NCBI GenBank assembly: GCA_951217055.1
Contig: OX578282.1
Span: 56,365,311 to 56,429,310 of the forward strand
Reading direction: 5' to 3'
Source of the DNA: Gerris lacustris
Taxonomy: Eukaryota; Arthropoda; Insecta; Hemiptera; Gerridae
Length of the DNA: 64,000 nucleotides
Part shown: positions 1 through 10,885 of the stretch, one piece after another
Numbering within the stretch: position 1 is the stretch's first letter
How the letters are laid out: every line of letters begins with the position of its first letter
Notes under the pieces: generated by a model
The model's input: only the letters and a program-made list of their open reading frames with translations
Told to the model about the DNA's origin: nothing
Database searches by the model: none
Translations under genes and position numbers: made by a program

Positions 1-286
1 AAAGTAACCTATAGACGGCTATAGATCGTCCCATAATAATAATAACTAAATGTTGCTAAATTGATCCTTTTGGGGTGGTTTCGCACTGGGCGACGTTTGT
101 CGCGTGCGGCGGCGACGTTTCTGTTTGTGAAAGCTCTCATTCGGTCTTTGGCGTCACATAAAAACTGTGTCGAGTATGAAACTGGCAAAATGTGTTGTAA
201 AATAAAATAAATGTGTGGATATCACCAATAAAATACGTGATTGAATGCGAGGAAGCTATGTGCCACACAAATTGGTGATCTATATT
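1..286 (+). repeat. Family A repeat, 3' end variant
   Basis: The right end (about 246-286) reads GAGGAAGCTATGTGCCACAC followed by an AATTGG block. This is the terminus seen at a dozen places in the window. The inner part (88-200, CGACGTTTGTCGCGTGCGGC and on) matches 41868-42010, so these two copies form a subfamily with a different body from the copies at 5.7, 16 and 43 kb. No coding potential seen. Confidence 0.55.
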
Positions 287-689
287 CTTGTTTATTAACT
301 TAATTTTTATGAAAATAACAAAGTAATTAACACATTTATATAGACAGACATTTACACTTTATGCCAAGAAAGTTACGAATTATTGAATCATTTCCCTCCA
401 CTTATATTAAGTAAAGAACTGTGTTTTATTATGATTATAAACTTGTTAATTAGTTTCTCGACGTGATTAATCTTGAAGTTAAAAGAAAAGTTAAATTATA
501 ATACCTTGCTTAACTAGATATTAGCCTTAATCTTTATCCTTCCATTAAATTTACTTGCGAGTCTAAAATATAATGGGCTCAGCCTCATTAGGTAAGTAGT
601 TTATCGATAACGACTGCGTTAAAATATAAACATTTTAAAACTAAGTGTTTAGTTTATAATTTTAGTTTAAAATAAGTTAGAATTTTTAA
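287..689. other. AT-rich, nothing recognised
   Basis: No open frame of note, no RNA gene and no clear repeat was seen by eye. Confidence 0.4.
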
Positions 690-1052
690 GCTTCCAAGCT
701 AAGCGAAGGTAACGAAAGCATTGTTAACGTTCTGAAGAACGAAATGTTTGTTCTCTATATTCAAACATTCTTGGACAAAGAACCTTTTAAACACCAGGGA
801 ACAGTCTGTCGGTCTTTCTCTTAGTCTACATTTTTGTGATCCAATATACCTTAAAAATTACTCGTCTGATTTGAATGAAATTTGGATGGTCATAAGATAG
901 TTTGTTGCTATAATAATAACAAATGCTTCCGTAACCTTCGGTAAGTTCGGGAGCAGTATAGTATTAGGTACTAAACCTAAATAAAGAATTAATAAAAATG
1001 CTAACATTAGAAATATTTAACCAATTAGTGTGGCACATAGCTTTAACATGCC
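690..1052. repeat. Family A fragments, scrambled
   Basis: Positions 690-905 are a plus-strand head: the GCTTCC-type hairpin, then CGTTCTGAAGAACG, then the ACTCGTCTGATTTGAATG block. Positions 921-956 hold a second head in the opposite orientation (TTACCTTCGG-like hairpin). A tail block, CCAATTAGTGTGGCACATAG, lies at 1020-1045. The pieces are out of order, so this is a rearranged relic rather than one copy. Confidence 0.6.
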
Positions 1053-1403
1053 CTATGAAACAAAGAAGGAAGGAGGTAAAAAGCTGAAGACAACGACAAA
1101 CAAATTTTGTTTCCCTTTTTTAGTGTCCGTAGGCAAAAAACGAGGACCCTTATACATGTTTTATATGTTGTTATGAATTATTAGGTCAAAGACTAATGTG
1201 CGTCACTTAATCTGTTGAAAATCTAACCGCTTATTGTTGGTGTTTGGGTATTAATTTTTGCTAATGAACCAAATCAAGGAAAGGAGGAAAGAGCAAAATT
1301 ACTTTGGTTTCAATTGGTTTATTGTCTCAAATTGGTCTGTCACTGATGATTTAGTGGCCATTATATTGAGTGATGTAATAGTAGTTGTTGTAACATTGAT
1401 TGC
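1053..1403. other. Spacer with a GGTCCGTAGGC-family scrap
   Basis: Positions 1125-1158 read TGTCCGTAGGCAAAAAACGA then GGACCCTTATA, matching the start of the element at 41184. The rest is unremarkable AT-rich sequence. Confidence 0.45.
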
Positions 1404-1856
1404 TGAATACAGTGATGGTTGAGTGGATCATCATTATTGAATTCAGTGATGGTTGAGTGGATCATCATTACTGAATTCAGTGTTGGTTAAGTGGAACATC
1501 ATTACTGAATTCAGTGTTGGTTAAGTGGAACATCATTACTGAATTCAGTGATGGTTGAGTGGATCATCATTACTGAATTCAGTGATGGTTGAGTGGATCA
1601 TCATTACTGAATTCAGTGATGGTTGAGTGGATCATCATTACTGAATTCAGTGTTGGTTAAGTGGAACATCATTACTGAATTCAGTGATGGTTGAGTGGAA
1701 CATCATTACTGAATTCAGTGATGGTTGAGTGGATCATCATTATTGAATTCAGTGATGGTTGAGTGGATCATCATTATTGAATTCAGTGATGGTTGAGTGG
1801 ATCATCATTACTGAATTCAGTGTTGGTTAAGTGGAACATCATTACTGAATTCAGTT
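1404..1856 (+). repeat. 34-bp minisatellite, about 13 copies
   Basis: GAATTC recurs at 1439, 1473 and 1507, exactly 34 bp apart, and continues to 1856. Two unit types are mixed: one reads GTGATGGTTGAGTGGATCAT and the other GTGTTGGTTAAGTGGAACAT. The linked differences show that units were copied in blocks. The array carries an EcoRI site per unit and no long open frame. Confidence 0.95.
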
Positions 1857-2697
1857 GTTTATTTTCACTGTATTGACCAACTATTATTTAAACACTTGCA
1901 ATGATGGTTTGATAATTTTTTGCTATGCTGAATTTAATATTTTATAATCTTTAAGTTTTGTTTATTATCAGTAAGGTCCATAATATAAGTTGTACAACTC
2001 AAATTAAGTTAGTTGTACAACTCGGTTGCTCTATCTTGTTAGGTGAAAGTTCCAACGACCAGCAGGGTTTTGCTAAGGGTAGGAATTGTAGATATTATTG
2101 GGATACCAAGTCACTGCAGTGTGGTTTTACTGAAATTTACAGTCTTACCGCATCTCAATGAACCTACATTTTCAGGCCCTTTAACTTTGTGAAACCTCAG
2201 AAGCCTACTGTTTCTAAGCCCTTATCGAAACCTCGGAACCTGTCGGAACTCTCCTTAACAAGAGGGAAGAGAGAGATTCTAAAACTTTTTCGAAGTATTC
2301 GTACAATTACCCTAACCCCTAGTATACCACCTGTTTACTCTAAAAGTTCGCCTCTTTCCATTCCAACTCAGATTCCTTCCACATATTTCTGACCATGTTT
2401 TGTATAGTTACTTGTTGATTTTTTTAGCACTCTACTTCCTCTACTTCATACAAATTATTTATTATTAATGCTTTATTAATGTTTTGTCAATAATAATTTA
2501 ATAATAATTAATAATAAATGCTTTATTTAACAGATATATAAATATATACATAAATATAAATTTAACATTTATAAGCCCTGGCAGTTCAGCCGTCGGCTAG
2601 AGTTGGCTATGAAGGCCTAAACCTTTTATTAGTGACCATTAATTCATCTATTTTATTGGTTATTTTCATGCATATTTTTTTATTTTATTTATTTATT
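1857..2697. other. Unassigned region
   Basis: Short open frames at 1958-2161 and 2189-2392 (67 codons each) show no domain I recognise, and the second opens with GTG rather than ATG. The rest is AT-rich with simple (TAA) and (ATTT) runs. I see no gene that can be supported. Confidence 0.35.
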
Positions 2698-3045
2698 TAA
2701 TTTTTTTTTTTTTTAATTGGAAAATAAATAATTTATAACAATATGAATATAACAGGCATTCAAATAATTAAATATTAAACTAACATAATTATAATAACTA
2801 TAAAAGCTATCATTAACTTAAAATAAAAACTAATTTGGATTCTCTCACATTCTCTAAATGCATTTTTTTTTTTTTTTTTTTTTTAATTGGAAAATAAATA
2901 ATTTATAACAATATAATTATTAAAGGCATTCAAATAAATAATCTATATTAAACTAACAATTCCAAAACATTATCTTAATAACTATTAAAGCTCTCATTAA
3001 CTTAAAAACTAATTTTGGATACTCTCACATTCTCTACATGTATTA
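2698..3045 (-). repeat. Duplicated LINE 3' tail
   Basis: Two copies of a segment of about 170 bp lie in tandem. Each starts on the plus strand with a T run (about 2697-2714 and 2863-2884), then AATTGGAAAATAAATAAT at 2715 and 2885, and ends in TCTCACATTCTCTA. On the minus strand each is a 3' untranslated tail ending in poly(A), belonging to the LINE just upstream. Likely causes are a second truncated copy landing in the first tail, or tail slippage during target-primed reverse transcription. Confidence 0.7.
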
Positions 3046-3264
3046 ATTGTAAAAGAGTATTGAGAATAATAATAAGACTTAAATTAAAACAAATGAAGAA
3101 TATATCTATCATCTCCATACAAGAAATTTAGTTTGTAATCAATAAATAGTGAATACAGTAGCTTCCTTACAACTTAAACAGGACGCATTCTGACCATGCC
3201 CATATTCCCCGAGGAAATTAATTAAAGATTTTGCTAAAATTAATAAAATAAATTAAATTTCTTA

Positions 3265-3935
3265 TTAATCATGTTGCATGATATACCTCCTATAGTTCCA
3301 TGCACGCTCTGTGTAATTGACCAATGCTGCCCAGTCCTTACCATTTAAAAATTCAGTGACTTGGCCGTCTGTAAGCTGGTGTTGTCCCAGGCACTGGGCT
3401 CGGAATTCTCCTAACACTCTGCACTTTCCTATAAAGTGAAACACATCCTCCTGCTGTCTAGCGTTACATAGGCTACATAATCCGGTTCCATTATCTTCTC
3501 CTAACCATGGTTGGTGATTAAGACATATTACTCCGGCACGTAACTTCATAATCCATTTCATCGATTTTAGGCTGTTACAATCTTTAAGGTACGTGTTATC
3601 TCCTAGGTTTAAATTAAGTAGTTTGTAGTGCAAATGAAATTTAGCATTATTTGCTTGTTGAAAACATTTTTCTCTATGCTCTATTTTTATAATATTTAGG
3701 ACTTTCATCATCTTTCTATTCCATTCTATTGCATTAGGCGTATCTCCGAAACTAATCGAACTGTTTTCTCCTAACTTGCTCCATTCTTTGAACCAAAACA
3801 CTCTTTTTCTCACCGTTTCTATCGCAAGTATTTTTGGTAGTCTGGAGTCTTCCATTTGCAGTACCTGAGTTATATATTTTGGTAGTCTCGAGTCTTCCAT
3901 TTGCAGTACCTGAGTTATATTCAAGGTAAATGACA
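3265..3935 (-). pseudogene. LINE ORF2 C-terminus with CCHC zinc knuckle
   Basis: This is the continuation of the reverse transcriptase ORF in another frame. It carries a cysteine-histidine knuckle, C-x2-C-x9-H-x4-C, in CSLCNARQQEDVFHFIGKC, the usual nucleic-acid-binding tail of many LINE ORF2 proteins, and stops at 3265. Its apparent ATG at 3936 is internal and not a true start. A 45-bp direct repeat (GGTAGTCT at 3836 and 3881) duplicates ITQVLQMEDSRLPK in frame. The frameshift lies just upstream, between about 3895 and 3935. Confidence 0.8.
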
Positions 3936-5575
3936 TAGTTTGGTGTATTTAACGGAAGGGAGAATGTTTTTTTAATAAAAAATCTAAGCAGTTTCTCCAC
4001 ATTTTCGTAACTCTGAAAGCCCCATACTTGAGCTCCATACATCATGACAGCTTTAGATACTGCGTTAAATACCGATATTTTCGCCGTTAAAGGTACTTTT
4101 CCATTTCCTAAGAGATTACTCCAGCATGTATTTAAACCGGCTTTTGCTGTTTTCAATCTGTTTGATGTATGTAAAACCATGCTTAAATTGGGTGTTACGG
4201 TTATGCCTAAATATTTATAATCTTTTACACACTCTATCTCCTTTCCTTGAAAATACCACTTATCTTTTTTTGATTTTTTCCCCTTTTTGCCAAATACTAA
4301 GATTTTTGATTTTTCAAGATTAACGTGCAGACTCCATAATTCACAATATTCTTGTAATTGCCTTATCATCCTTTGTAACTCCCTTCCGTCTTCACTTATT
4401 AATACGATGTCGTCGCAATATAATAAAATCCGTATCTTAAAATTTCCGACTCTAATTCCTCCTTCTAACCAATCATATAGATCATTCAAAAATAATGAAA
4501 ATATTAAGGGGCTTAACAGGCATCCTTGTCTTAATCCTGATTCGGTGTTAAAGCTTTGGGTGGTTTTGCCGTCCTTACACCATATACCTGCTTCTGTTTC
4601 CTCGTATAAATGTTTTATAATAGTTAGAACTTTCCCGGAGAGCCCAAGACATGAAAGTTTGTAAATCATCGCCCTTCTATCGACACAGTCGAAGGCCGCC
4701 TTGAAGTCGACAAAGAAGCAGTAAACCTTTCCCCTACTATTTTCCGTTCTTAATTTAATCAAGCTCATCAAATTGAAGATGTTATCAACTGTCGAGTAGG
4801 ACTTTCTGAAGCCTGCTTGGTATTCGTTTAAAATATGCCCTTTTTCTGTCCAATCAGATAGTCGATTTAATAGCATCCCTGTAAACAGTTTGGATATAGT
4901 GTTGAGGAACGATATTCCGCGATAGTTACTAGGGTCCGCAATATCGCCCTTTTTATAGATCGGAAAAATCACTGCCTTCTTGAAACTTCGAGGTATCTCT
5001 CCTACTTTGTATACATAGTTAAAACATGAAATCATTTTTAACAAGAACTCATCTGGTGCATTTACAAAGAATTCATAAGGTACGCCGTCGTAACCGGGCG
5101 CCTTGTTTTTCTTTGCTTTAGACAATACGCGCTTTAGCTCTTCCATATTAAAATCGGCGTCCAAAGCTTCATTTTTAAAAAGTGGCTCCGCGTACGAAAT
5201 GGTCATAATATTATTTTGAGGGTTAAGTAGGTTGTTAAAGTGTTTTATCCAATCTGCCTCTTTGATATTTCCAATTTTCTTTTTTCCTTCATTTTTAAAA
5301 ATTCCCACCGCTTGCCAAAACTCTTTTGTATTTTTTGCATTAATTAAGTTTGCTTTGATTTGTTCTACATAGTTTTCTTCTTTTAGCTTACACAGAACCT
5401 TGTATTGTTTTTGTTTTTTTGTATATAGTTTACGTGTGTAGTCGTTGTTGTTTTTTCTAAAGATACCCAATAATTTAAGAGTTTTATTTCTTTCTTTCCA
5501 GCAGTCAATATCGAACCATTTTTTATTAAACTTGCTATCTTTCCAGCCTGCCATCTGTTTTGTCAATATAATACC
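3920..5575 (-). pseudogene. LINE reverse transcriptase (ORF2 fragment)
   Basis: The frame is open from 5782 but LINE homology starts near 5565 (AGWKDSKFNKKWFD). The first 25 or so codons are the end of a family A repeat read through by chance. Reverse transcriptase blocks appear in order, numbering from the codon at 5782: KAPGYDG near residue 227, FKKAVIFPIYKKGD near 267, NEYQAGFRKSYST near 319, the first catalytic aspartate in FVDFKAAFD near 357, SGLRQGCLLSPLIFSLFLND near 415, and the catalytic YCDD near 455. Most elements have YADD there. Downstream of PLNTPNYVIYLE the family-specific sequence is lost and replaced by a 15-residue repeat in a shifted frame, so the protein is broken. The enzyme would have copied its own RNA onto nicked DNA. 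Confidence 0.85.
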
Positions 5576-5709
5576 CCGTTTAATCAATATAACATCAAAA
5601 ATCAAATCTGAAAAAACAAAAAATCTGTTGAAGTTACGATATAATAATCGATATTCGTATGTAACAATGATTATGGATTTTAAAAAGTAAATCCTTAGTG
5701 ACAAAATTA

Positions 5710-6220
5710 AAAAAGTCTGCCAATTAGTGTGGCACATAGCTTCCTCGCGTCTTATTTCGTATATTTTAATGATTTTATACATTTACAACCTATTATTGTC
5801 AAATTTGTTTAATTTTTGTCCGTTTTTTAAATCTATATGATTTTGACATGAATTAAAGTATCATTTTAGCCAAATTTAAAAAGCTTAGACGGGTGAAATT
5901 AATTTTCAGATAATTTTGACATACCATCCTAATTCCATAAAAATAGATTTGTATAGGTTTAGCCATTGAAATAGATATAGGTTTAAATAAATATATGTTT
6001 GTGCGCATGTGGAAGAGAAACAAATAGGCTCAGAAGGTTGAAACTTATATGGGACCAACAATAGGCTAATTATGACGTACCATCCAAATTTCATCAAAAT
6101 CGGATGAATAGTTTTTAAGATCTGTTGATTCGCAAAAATTGAGCGATAGACTGACAGACAGACATGGAACCTAAAATCTCGACAGAGCTTCTGTTACCTT
6201 CAGTAAGCTTGAAAGTAAAA
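5710..6220 (-). repeat. Family A repeat copy
   Basis: Starts at GTCTGCCAATTAGTGTGGCA (tail end) and finishes at GTTACCTTCAGTAAGCTTG (head hairpin). It contains the CCATCCAAATTTCATCAAAA, GACAGACAGACATGG and TGGGACCAACAATAGG blocks shared by the family. Short open frames across it are chance frames of the repeat. Confidence 0.8.
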
Positions 6221-6719
6221 CTTATTAATAAATATAAATGGATATATGTGAGATATAGTGATAAGCATAACATTATGCTTTTCACTTTGAATAATGGTGA
6301 ACATATTATTTTAGTGCGATGACCAAATATTGCATGAATCAAAACTTAAATAAACTTAAAGATAAAAAAAAACGTTTATGTAGATGTAAAAATAATGTAG
6401 CTTAATGAATGGCAAATTATAAAAATACAATGAAACTCGAGTGTTCTGTCAATATGTGTTTAAACTAAGCTCTTAGGCCACATAAGCGAGTTTATAACTT
6501 AAAAAATTTAAATTGAGTTAAAATTGTAATAAGTAAGTTCTGTTTTTTCTTGAAACATTCTCCAATTACTAATCGATTGATATATTTATCTGATAGATAT
6601 AATGTGGGTTATCGTTTTTTCGTATAATTAAGTAATATTATTGTCTACAAAGACTTAAAAACTGAGAAAAATGTTACTTAAAAATTCGTTAAAGAATTTA
6701 TTTTTTAGGCAAAAAAACC
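6221..6719. other. AT-rich, nothing recognised
   Basis: No coding, RNA or repeat signal could be supported. Confidence 0.4.
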
Positions 6720-7093
6720 TAGCATTTAAATTTCATAAAAATCAGATTAGTACTTTACTTTTGAAGATATAGGAGTTAATAAATGTATGTTTGTGCGCAT
6801 TTGGAAGAGAAACAAATGGGCACAGAAAGTTGAAACTTATATGGGACCAATAATGGACTAATTATGACATACCATCCAAATTTCAATAAAATCAGACGAG
6901 TAGTTTTAAAGATATGTTGGTTCGCTAAAATTGAGTGACAGACCGACAGACAGACACGGAACCAAAAATGTTCCCTGATGTCTGAAACGGATTTCTGTCT
7001 TGGAATTTTTGAAATCGAAGACCTTAACATTTTCGTTCTTCAGAACGAACACATAGCTTCCGTTACCTTCGGTAAGCTCGGAAGCAAAATAAA
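6720..7093 (-). repeat. Family A repeat copy, tail missing
   Basis: Runs from the AAATTTCATAAAAATCAGAT block to the head hairpin GTTACCTTCGGTAAGCTCGG (7061-7085), with the second hairpin CGTTCTTCAGAACG next to it. The A-rich sequence after the head matches the flank of other copies. Confidence 0.8.
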
Positions 7094-7786
7094 AAGCTAA
7101 TATTTTCATATTTAAATGTTTGTTTGTTTTAAATTATTTATTTAACCATAACAAGTAATTCTTTATAAAAGCAAGTAATAAAGATGCATTTTCTTTTGTT
7201 TATTAGCGCAGTTAGTTTCAAAACCGGCCTTCTAACAAAATTTGTTCCTAAACTGGCTGTCTGCAATTGTAATTGATTAATTACTCAATACTGTAGAGTG
7301 TAGAGGATAAATTAATTAATTTTGTTATGGATTTTCATTAATGCCTGAGTACTTTTTAATTAAATTTATTTTTTCCGTGGTAGGCTGTGAAATAGTAACT
7401 TTAGAGCCTAAAAGACATAGCTAAAATCCATTTTTTCATTACGTGGACTTAAAAAATCTTTTCATTACTCCTAGCTGTAAAGAAAAAATCTTTTACGTCC
7501 TAGGAACTAAAAGGTTTTTTATGTACGGCGGGTAGTTGTCAAAACTTCCGTTAGTACCGCTGCAGTCTTTGTAGAAATGCTTCTAGTACGATTAAAATCC
7601 GCTAGATGTCAATGCGTTTTATTTATCTTTTCTTATAGTGTAACTTCTTTTTAAGGTTTCTTTTTTTAAGTCTTAAGTATGTACTAATATTTGTTATTAT
7701 TATATATTGATTAGTGATTAATATTTAATGTTTTTTCATTGTCTGCTACCTCGGAAAAAATAGCATATGCTACGCGACTGTGAAGT
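7094..7786. other. AT-rich spacer
   Basis: No gene seen. GGTAGGCTGTGAAATAGTAA near 7378 partly mirrors CACAGCCTAGTAAC near 7872, hinting that 7378-7885 could be a decayed element with inverted ends. Confidence 0.3.
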
Positions 7787-7877
7787 GTTTTTCTTTACCT
7801 TGGCAATATTTACTGTCTCGCTTCGCTCGACAGTAAATGTAATTGCCGCGGTAAAGAAAAAACTCACTTCACAGCCT
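7787..7877. repeat. Short foldback (hairpin) element
   Basis: The arms contain TGTGAAGTG, TCTTTACC, GGCAAT and TTTACTGTC on the left, with their complements in reverse order on the right, around a CTCGCTTCGCTCG centre. The stem is about 40 bp with a few mismatches. Confidence 0.7.
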
Positions 7878-8856
7878 AGTAACATAATATACTATTTAAT
7901 TCCTTCGTGGAGAAATCAGTTTTTTTGCTCATCCTGAAAAATTTTGCATTTTGTAGATGGCCGGTCATGGAAATAGACGACTCAATCTATATTTTGAATT
8001 TTAAAAATATCAATTTTACTCAAGTTTATTTTTACCTGTCCATGGGACCATATTTAAATGTCCATATACAGTCCAAATGGGCGTCTATTATAGAGGGGGT
8101 TCTTTTACATTGATTTCGAATTCACTTTTGCCCGGTTCCTGGGAACATTTTCCGTTTACAAGGGTGTCCATTATAGAGTATTTTATTTGCAAATCATATT
8201 AAGCTCTTAGTTAATATTTATTGAAAATGTTCGTCTGGAAATATAAACAGAAATGTATTAAAACTTTTAAAATATACTCAATTGTTAGATGTTATATTTA
8301 GTCATGCGTAGTAAGCTTTGTACATGAAATTTCTCTTTAGTAATTTTAAATGTGAAACCATATACTTTTATATGTGTTGTATGTATAATTTTATTCATAA
8401 TCCTTTACTAAAAACTTGCCAAATTTTATTAACTCTATATCTGGATAAAAACGGCTTTTATCTCTGCTACAACAGGCTCGTATTTCAGAAACAGTTTTTT
8501 CGTATTTTATTCTTTCATCTCGTATTTTTTCGGGTTTTCTCTACTTTTTCTACTGAACTTTAATGAACTTAAATCATCTTTTTGTTGTTATTGGACTGCA
8601 AACTCTCTGTGTTAAAAGAAAGGGAATTTATGTTTTTTGTTTTGCCTCTTTTATCTCTAGAATCTGTAAATTCTTATATATATATTTATATATTGTGTTA
8701 CATTTTATGTGTATATATTTTCTTTTATGCGCATGTTACGCTTTGGATATAAAATGGTTTTGAGTTAAAATGGGGGAAAAAAAACTTTTTTCTACATCAA
8801 AAAATATTTGTCGCCTTTCTATAAAACCTTATTTATTTAAAAAAACAAAAAAAATA
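7878..8856. other. AT-rich, weak open frames only
   Basis: Open frames at 7907-8113, 8318-8563, 8563-8763 and 8770-8964 are rich in Phe, Leu, Ile and Lys, as expected from AT-rich DNA. They show no recognisable domain and lack convincing starts. Confidence 0.35.
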
Positions 8857-9415
8857 GACTGCCAATTAGTGTGGCACATAGCTTCCTCGCGTACTATCAT
8901 GTACAATAACAATTATTGTTATATTACTTTATTGTTATATTGTTTATTTTGTAAAAACTATTAATAGTTTTAGCGATCTTTAACACTTCCTAGTGGTGTC
9001 GCTGTTGGTTTCACTAAAAAATTGTATTTGAAAAAAATGTTTGTATCATTCAAAAGATGAAGTTAGATTTTTTTCCCGACCAAATATTCCAATTTTAAAT
9101 TTAAAGTTCACGTTTACGCGAGCGTTGCTCGTGTACGCTTGGACGGATAACGTTGTCCAACGAACTCGTCCTGGGCATTAGTAAAATGAACATGTCTACC
9201 AAATTTCATCAAAATCAGTCGACATTTACTCAAGTTATCGTCGCACGTTTCATAATTCGCGGACACACAGACAGACACGCGCGAGACCAAAAATGTTCCC
9301 TGATGTCTGAAACGGATTTCTGTCTTGGAATTTTTGAAATCGGAGGCATAAAAGTTTTTCGTTCTCAAAAGTGAACACAATGCTTCCGTTACCTTCGGTA
9401 AGCTCGGAAGCAAAA
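8857..9415 (-). repeat. Family A repeat with a divergent body (L type)
   Basis: The tail GACTGCCAATTAGTGTGGCA at 8857 and head hairpin GTTACCTTCGGTAAGCTCGG near 9382 bracket a body that differs from the common A body. Its ATCAAAATCAGTCGACATTT, CTCAAGTTATCGTCG and GTCCAACGAACTCGTCCTGG blocks match 33470-33590 in the opposite orientation and, in part, 60060-60120. Confidence 0.65.
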
Positions 9416-9614
9416 ACAGACTTCAAGCACTCGACTAACAATAAAAAAATCACAGGGTAGTATACTTGCGTCCAAGTACTTTTTAGGGTATTGTAGATGA
9501 TTAAACACCCGTTATGTAATTATGATTTTTTTCTTCTATCTCAAGGGTTCCGGGTTTGATCCTCCGGGTGGTCACAATGTTTTTTATCGGTAATAACGAA
9601 AAGATAAAATACAT
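9416..9614. other. Spacer
   Basis: GGGTTTGATCC (9551-9561) resembles a pol III B box, but no matching A box or tRNA fold was found. Nothing else seen. Confidence 0.3.
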
Positions 9615-9995
9615 TTTTTTAGATTCAAATTTTGGGTGCACTTCACATTTTCGCGCACAAAATTTGCAATTTTTAAAAATTGGATGCGCTCCCGGAATTT
9701 TCATCGCCCCACGATAAGGTATAACTATGAATTATTTAGAAATTTTAGGACCAGCCGTTATATAGTGGTTGGGAGGGGACTTATAAAACCAATAAAGAAT
9801 GCAAAATTTAAAAAAGCATATATATTATATCTTTGTGTCCTGCTCTTCAGCAGCTTTCATTTGATACCCAACTCAAAATTTTGGGCCCACATCACTTTTT
9901 GGCGTACAAAATTTTTGAAAATTGGGGATGCGCTCCCGAATTTTCATTGCCTCACAATAAGCTATTAGCATGAATTATTTCGAAATTTTAGGACT
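9615..9995 (+). repeat. Dimeric interspersed repeat
   Basis: Two similar segments, starting near 9623 and 9868 (offset about 245 bp), share TCAAAATTTTGGG, GGATGCGCTCCCG, AATTTTCAT and TGAATTATTT followed by GAAATTTTAGGAC. Not coding. Confidence 0.7.
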
Positions 9996-10830
9996 ATTAT
10001 AGCAAGCAATTTATATTGTGTTTTATTTTATATTATGTATTATATAAAGTGTTAAAGAAGGTTTTTTAATGAAACTTACCACCTACAAAACAAATAAATT
10101 ATTTGGTTTTCTTTTAGCCCACCTTTGTTTTTTTTTCTTTGGGTTTTAGTCCCGATCAACTGCCAGGGTTATACCCACCTTAGTTAAACTTCAAAATTCG
10201 TCCCCACCAAACATCCCACATTTCCTGTAAGGATAAACTTGCCCTAAAAACTTAAAACTCATCTTTTCACACATAAACTTTAAAAAAATCTCTGGGGAAG
10301 GACCCCCCGCCGTTATTTGTTCAAAAGGGTACAGATGCTAACTTGCCCAGGGGCCCGGAAATCCTCTCAGCGGCCCTGGTATTTCATCTGTTACTGTTTA
10401 TAAAAATGCAAAAATAAACCTTTGCTAACTTATACTCACACTGAGTTAACATCTTTTCAAAAGTTACTACCACAACACCAAAACCACAATACTTTTATAC
10501 TTTCTTTCAAAATGGCAGACTCACTCTACAAAACCGGCTGCTTAATTAGTCAGCTGCTTTCGCCTGTAAATCCCCTCATCTAAAATATATGACTTTTCCC
10601 AAGTTTGCTTTACAACTTTACCTACTAGCTTTCAAACCCTCTCATCCACTTTTCCTTGTTTATAGCATAACTTTATTTGTTTCCTTCATTTGAGCTTACC
10701 AAGTTTGTAATGCGTTGGAAATTTGTAAGAACTCAAAAATTGTTTAGGTATATTTAGATTTGTTTCTGATATATTCATTTTTAAGTATGATGAATCATTT
10801 AGGTGTGAAGAATACAAATAAATTCATTTG
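9996..10830. other. Unassigned; possible transposon end near 10350
   Basis: Positions 10345-10380 read CCCAGGGGCCCGGAAATCCT then CTCAGCGGCCCTGG. On the minus strand this starts CAGGGCCGCTGAGAGG, the style of a hAT terminus. I could not find a partner end or target duplication, so this is only a hint. Confidence 0.3.
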
Positions 10831-10885
10831 AATCAAGACGTTTCGATCTTTCCTCTTAAGGTCATTATCATCATCAGTCAATTTC
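10831..10885 (-). ncRNA. Degenerate hammerhead-like motif
   Basis: On the minus strand CTGATGA is followed by a weak stem around GACCTTAAGAGG and then GAAAC, the order of the hammerhead core. Penelope-like retroelements carry such motifs in their terminal repeats (established knowledge). The stem here is poorly paired, so this is probably a dead remnant. Confidence 0.4.

Larger units (their letters stand above)
2698..5660 (-). mobile_element. 5'-truncated LINE (non-LTR retrotransposon)
   Basis: The element runs on the minus strand: part of the reverse transcriptase ORF, a C-terminal zinc knuckle, a 3' UTR and a poly(A) tail (poly(T) on the plus strand). No endonuclease domain precedes the reverse transcriptase, as expected from ordinary 5' truncation. 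The 5' junction is somewhere at 5570-5710, where the frame runs into a family A end. Clade is unresolved; the layout fits the Jockey/I/R1 type of LINE with a CCHC knuckle after the reverse transcriptase. It cannot move by itself. Confidence 0.75.

Noticed and set aside
1404..1856. Regular 34-bp array looks like CRISPR spacing
   Set aside because: Whole units repeat with no unique spacers, and the context is eukaryotic. The same applies to the 34-bp array at 55830-59572.
5690..5782. Start of the LINE reverse transcriptase at the ATG near 5782
   Set aside because: The first codons translate the family A tail (EAMCHTNWQ); homology to LINE proteins begins only near 5565.
9114..9453. Overlapping open frames on both strands
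   Set aside because: They are frames of the family A repeat, and the same peptides recur wherever the repeat lies (6776-7109, 15479-15731, 40337-40588, 43774-44010, 61682-61885).
9551..9561. tRNA gene from a B-box match
   Set aside because: No A box at the right distance and no cloverleaf.
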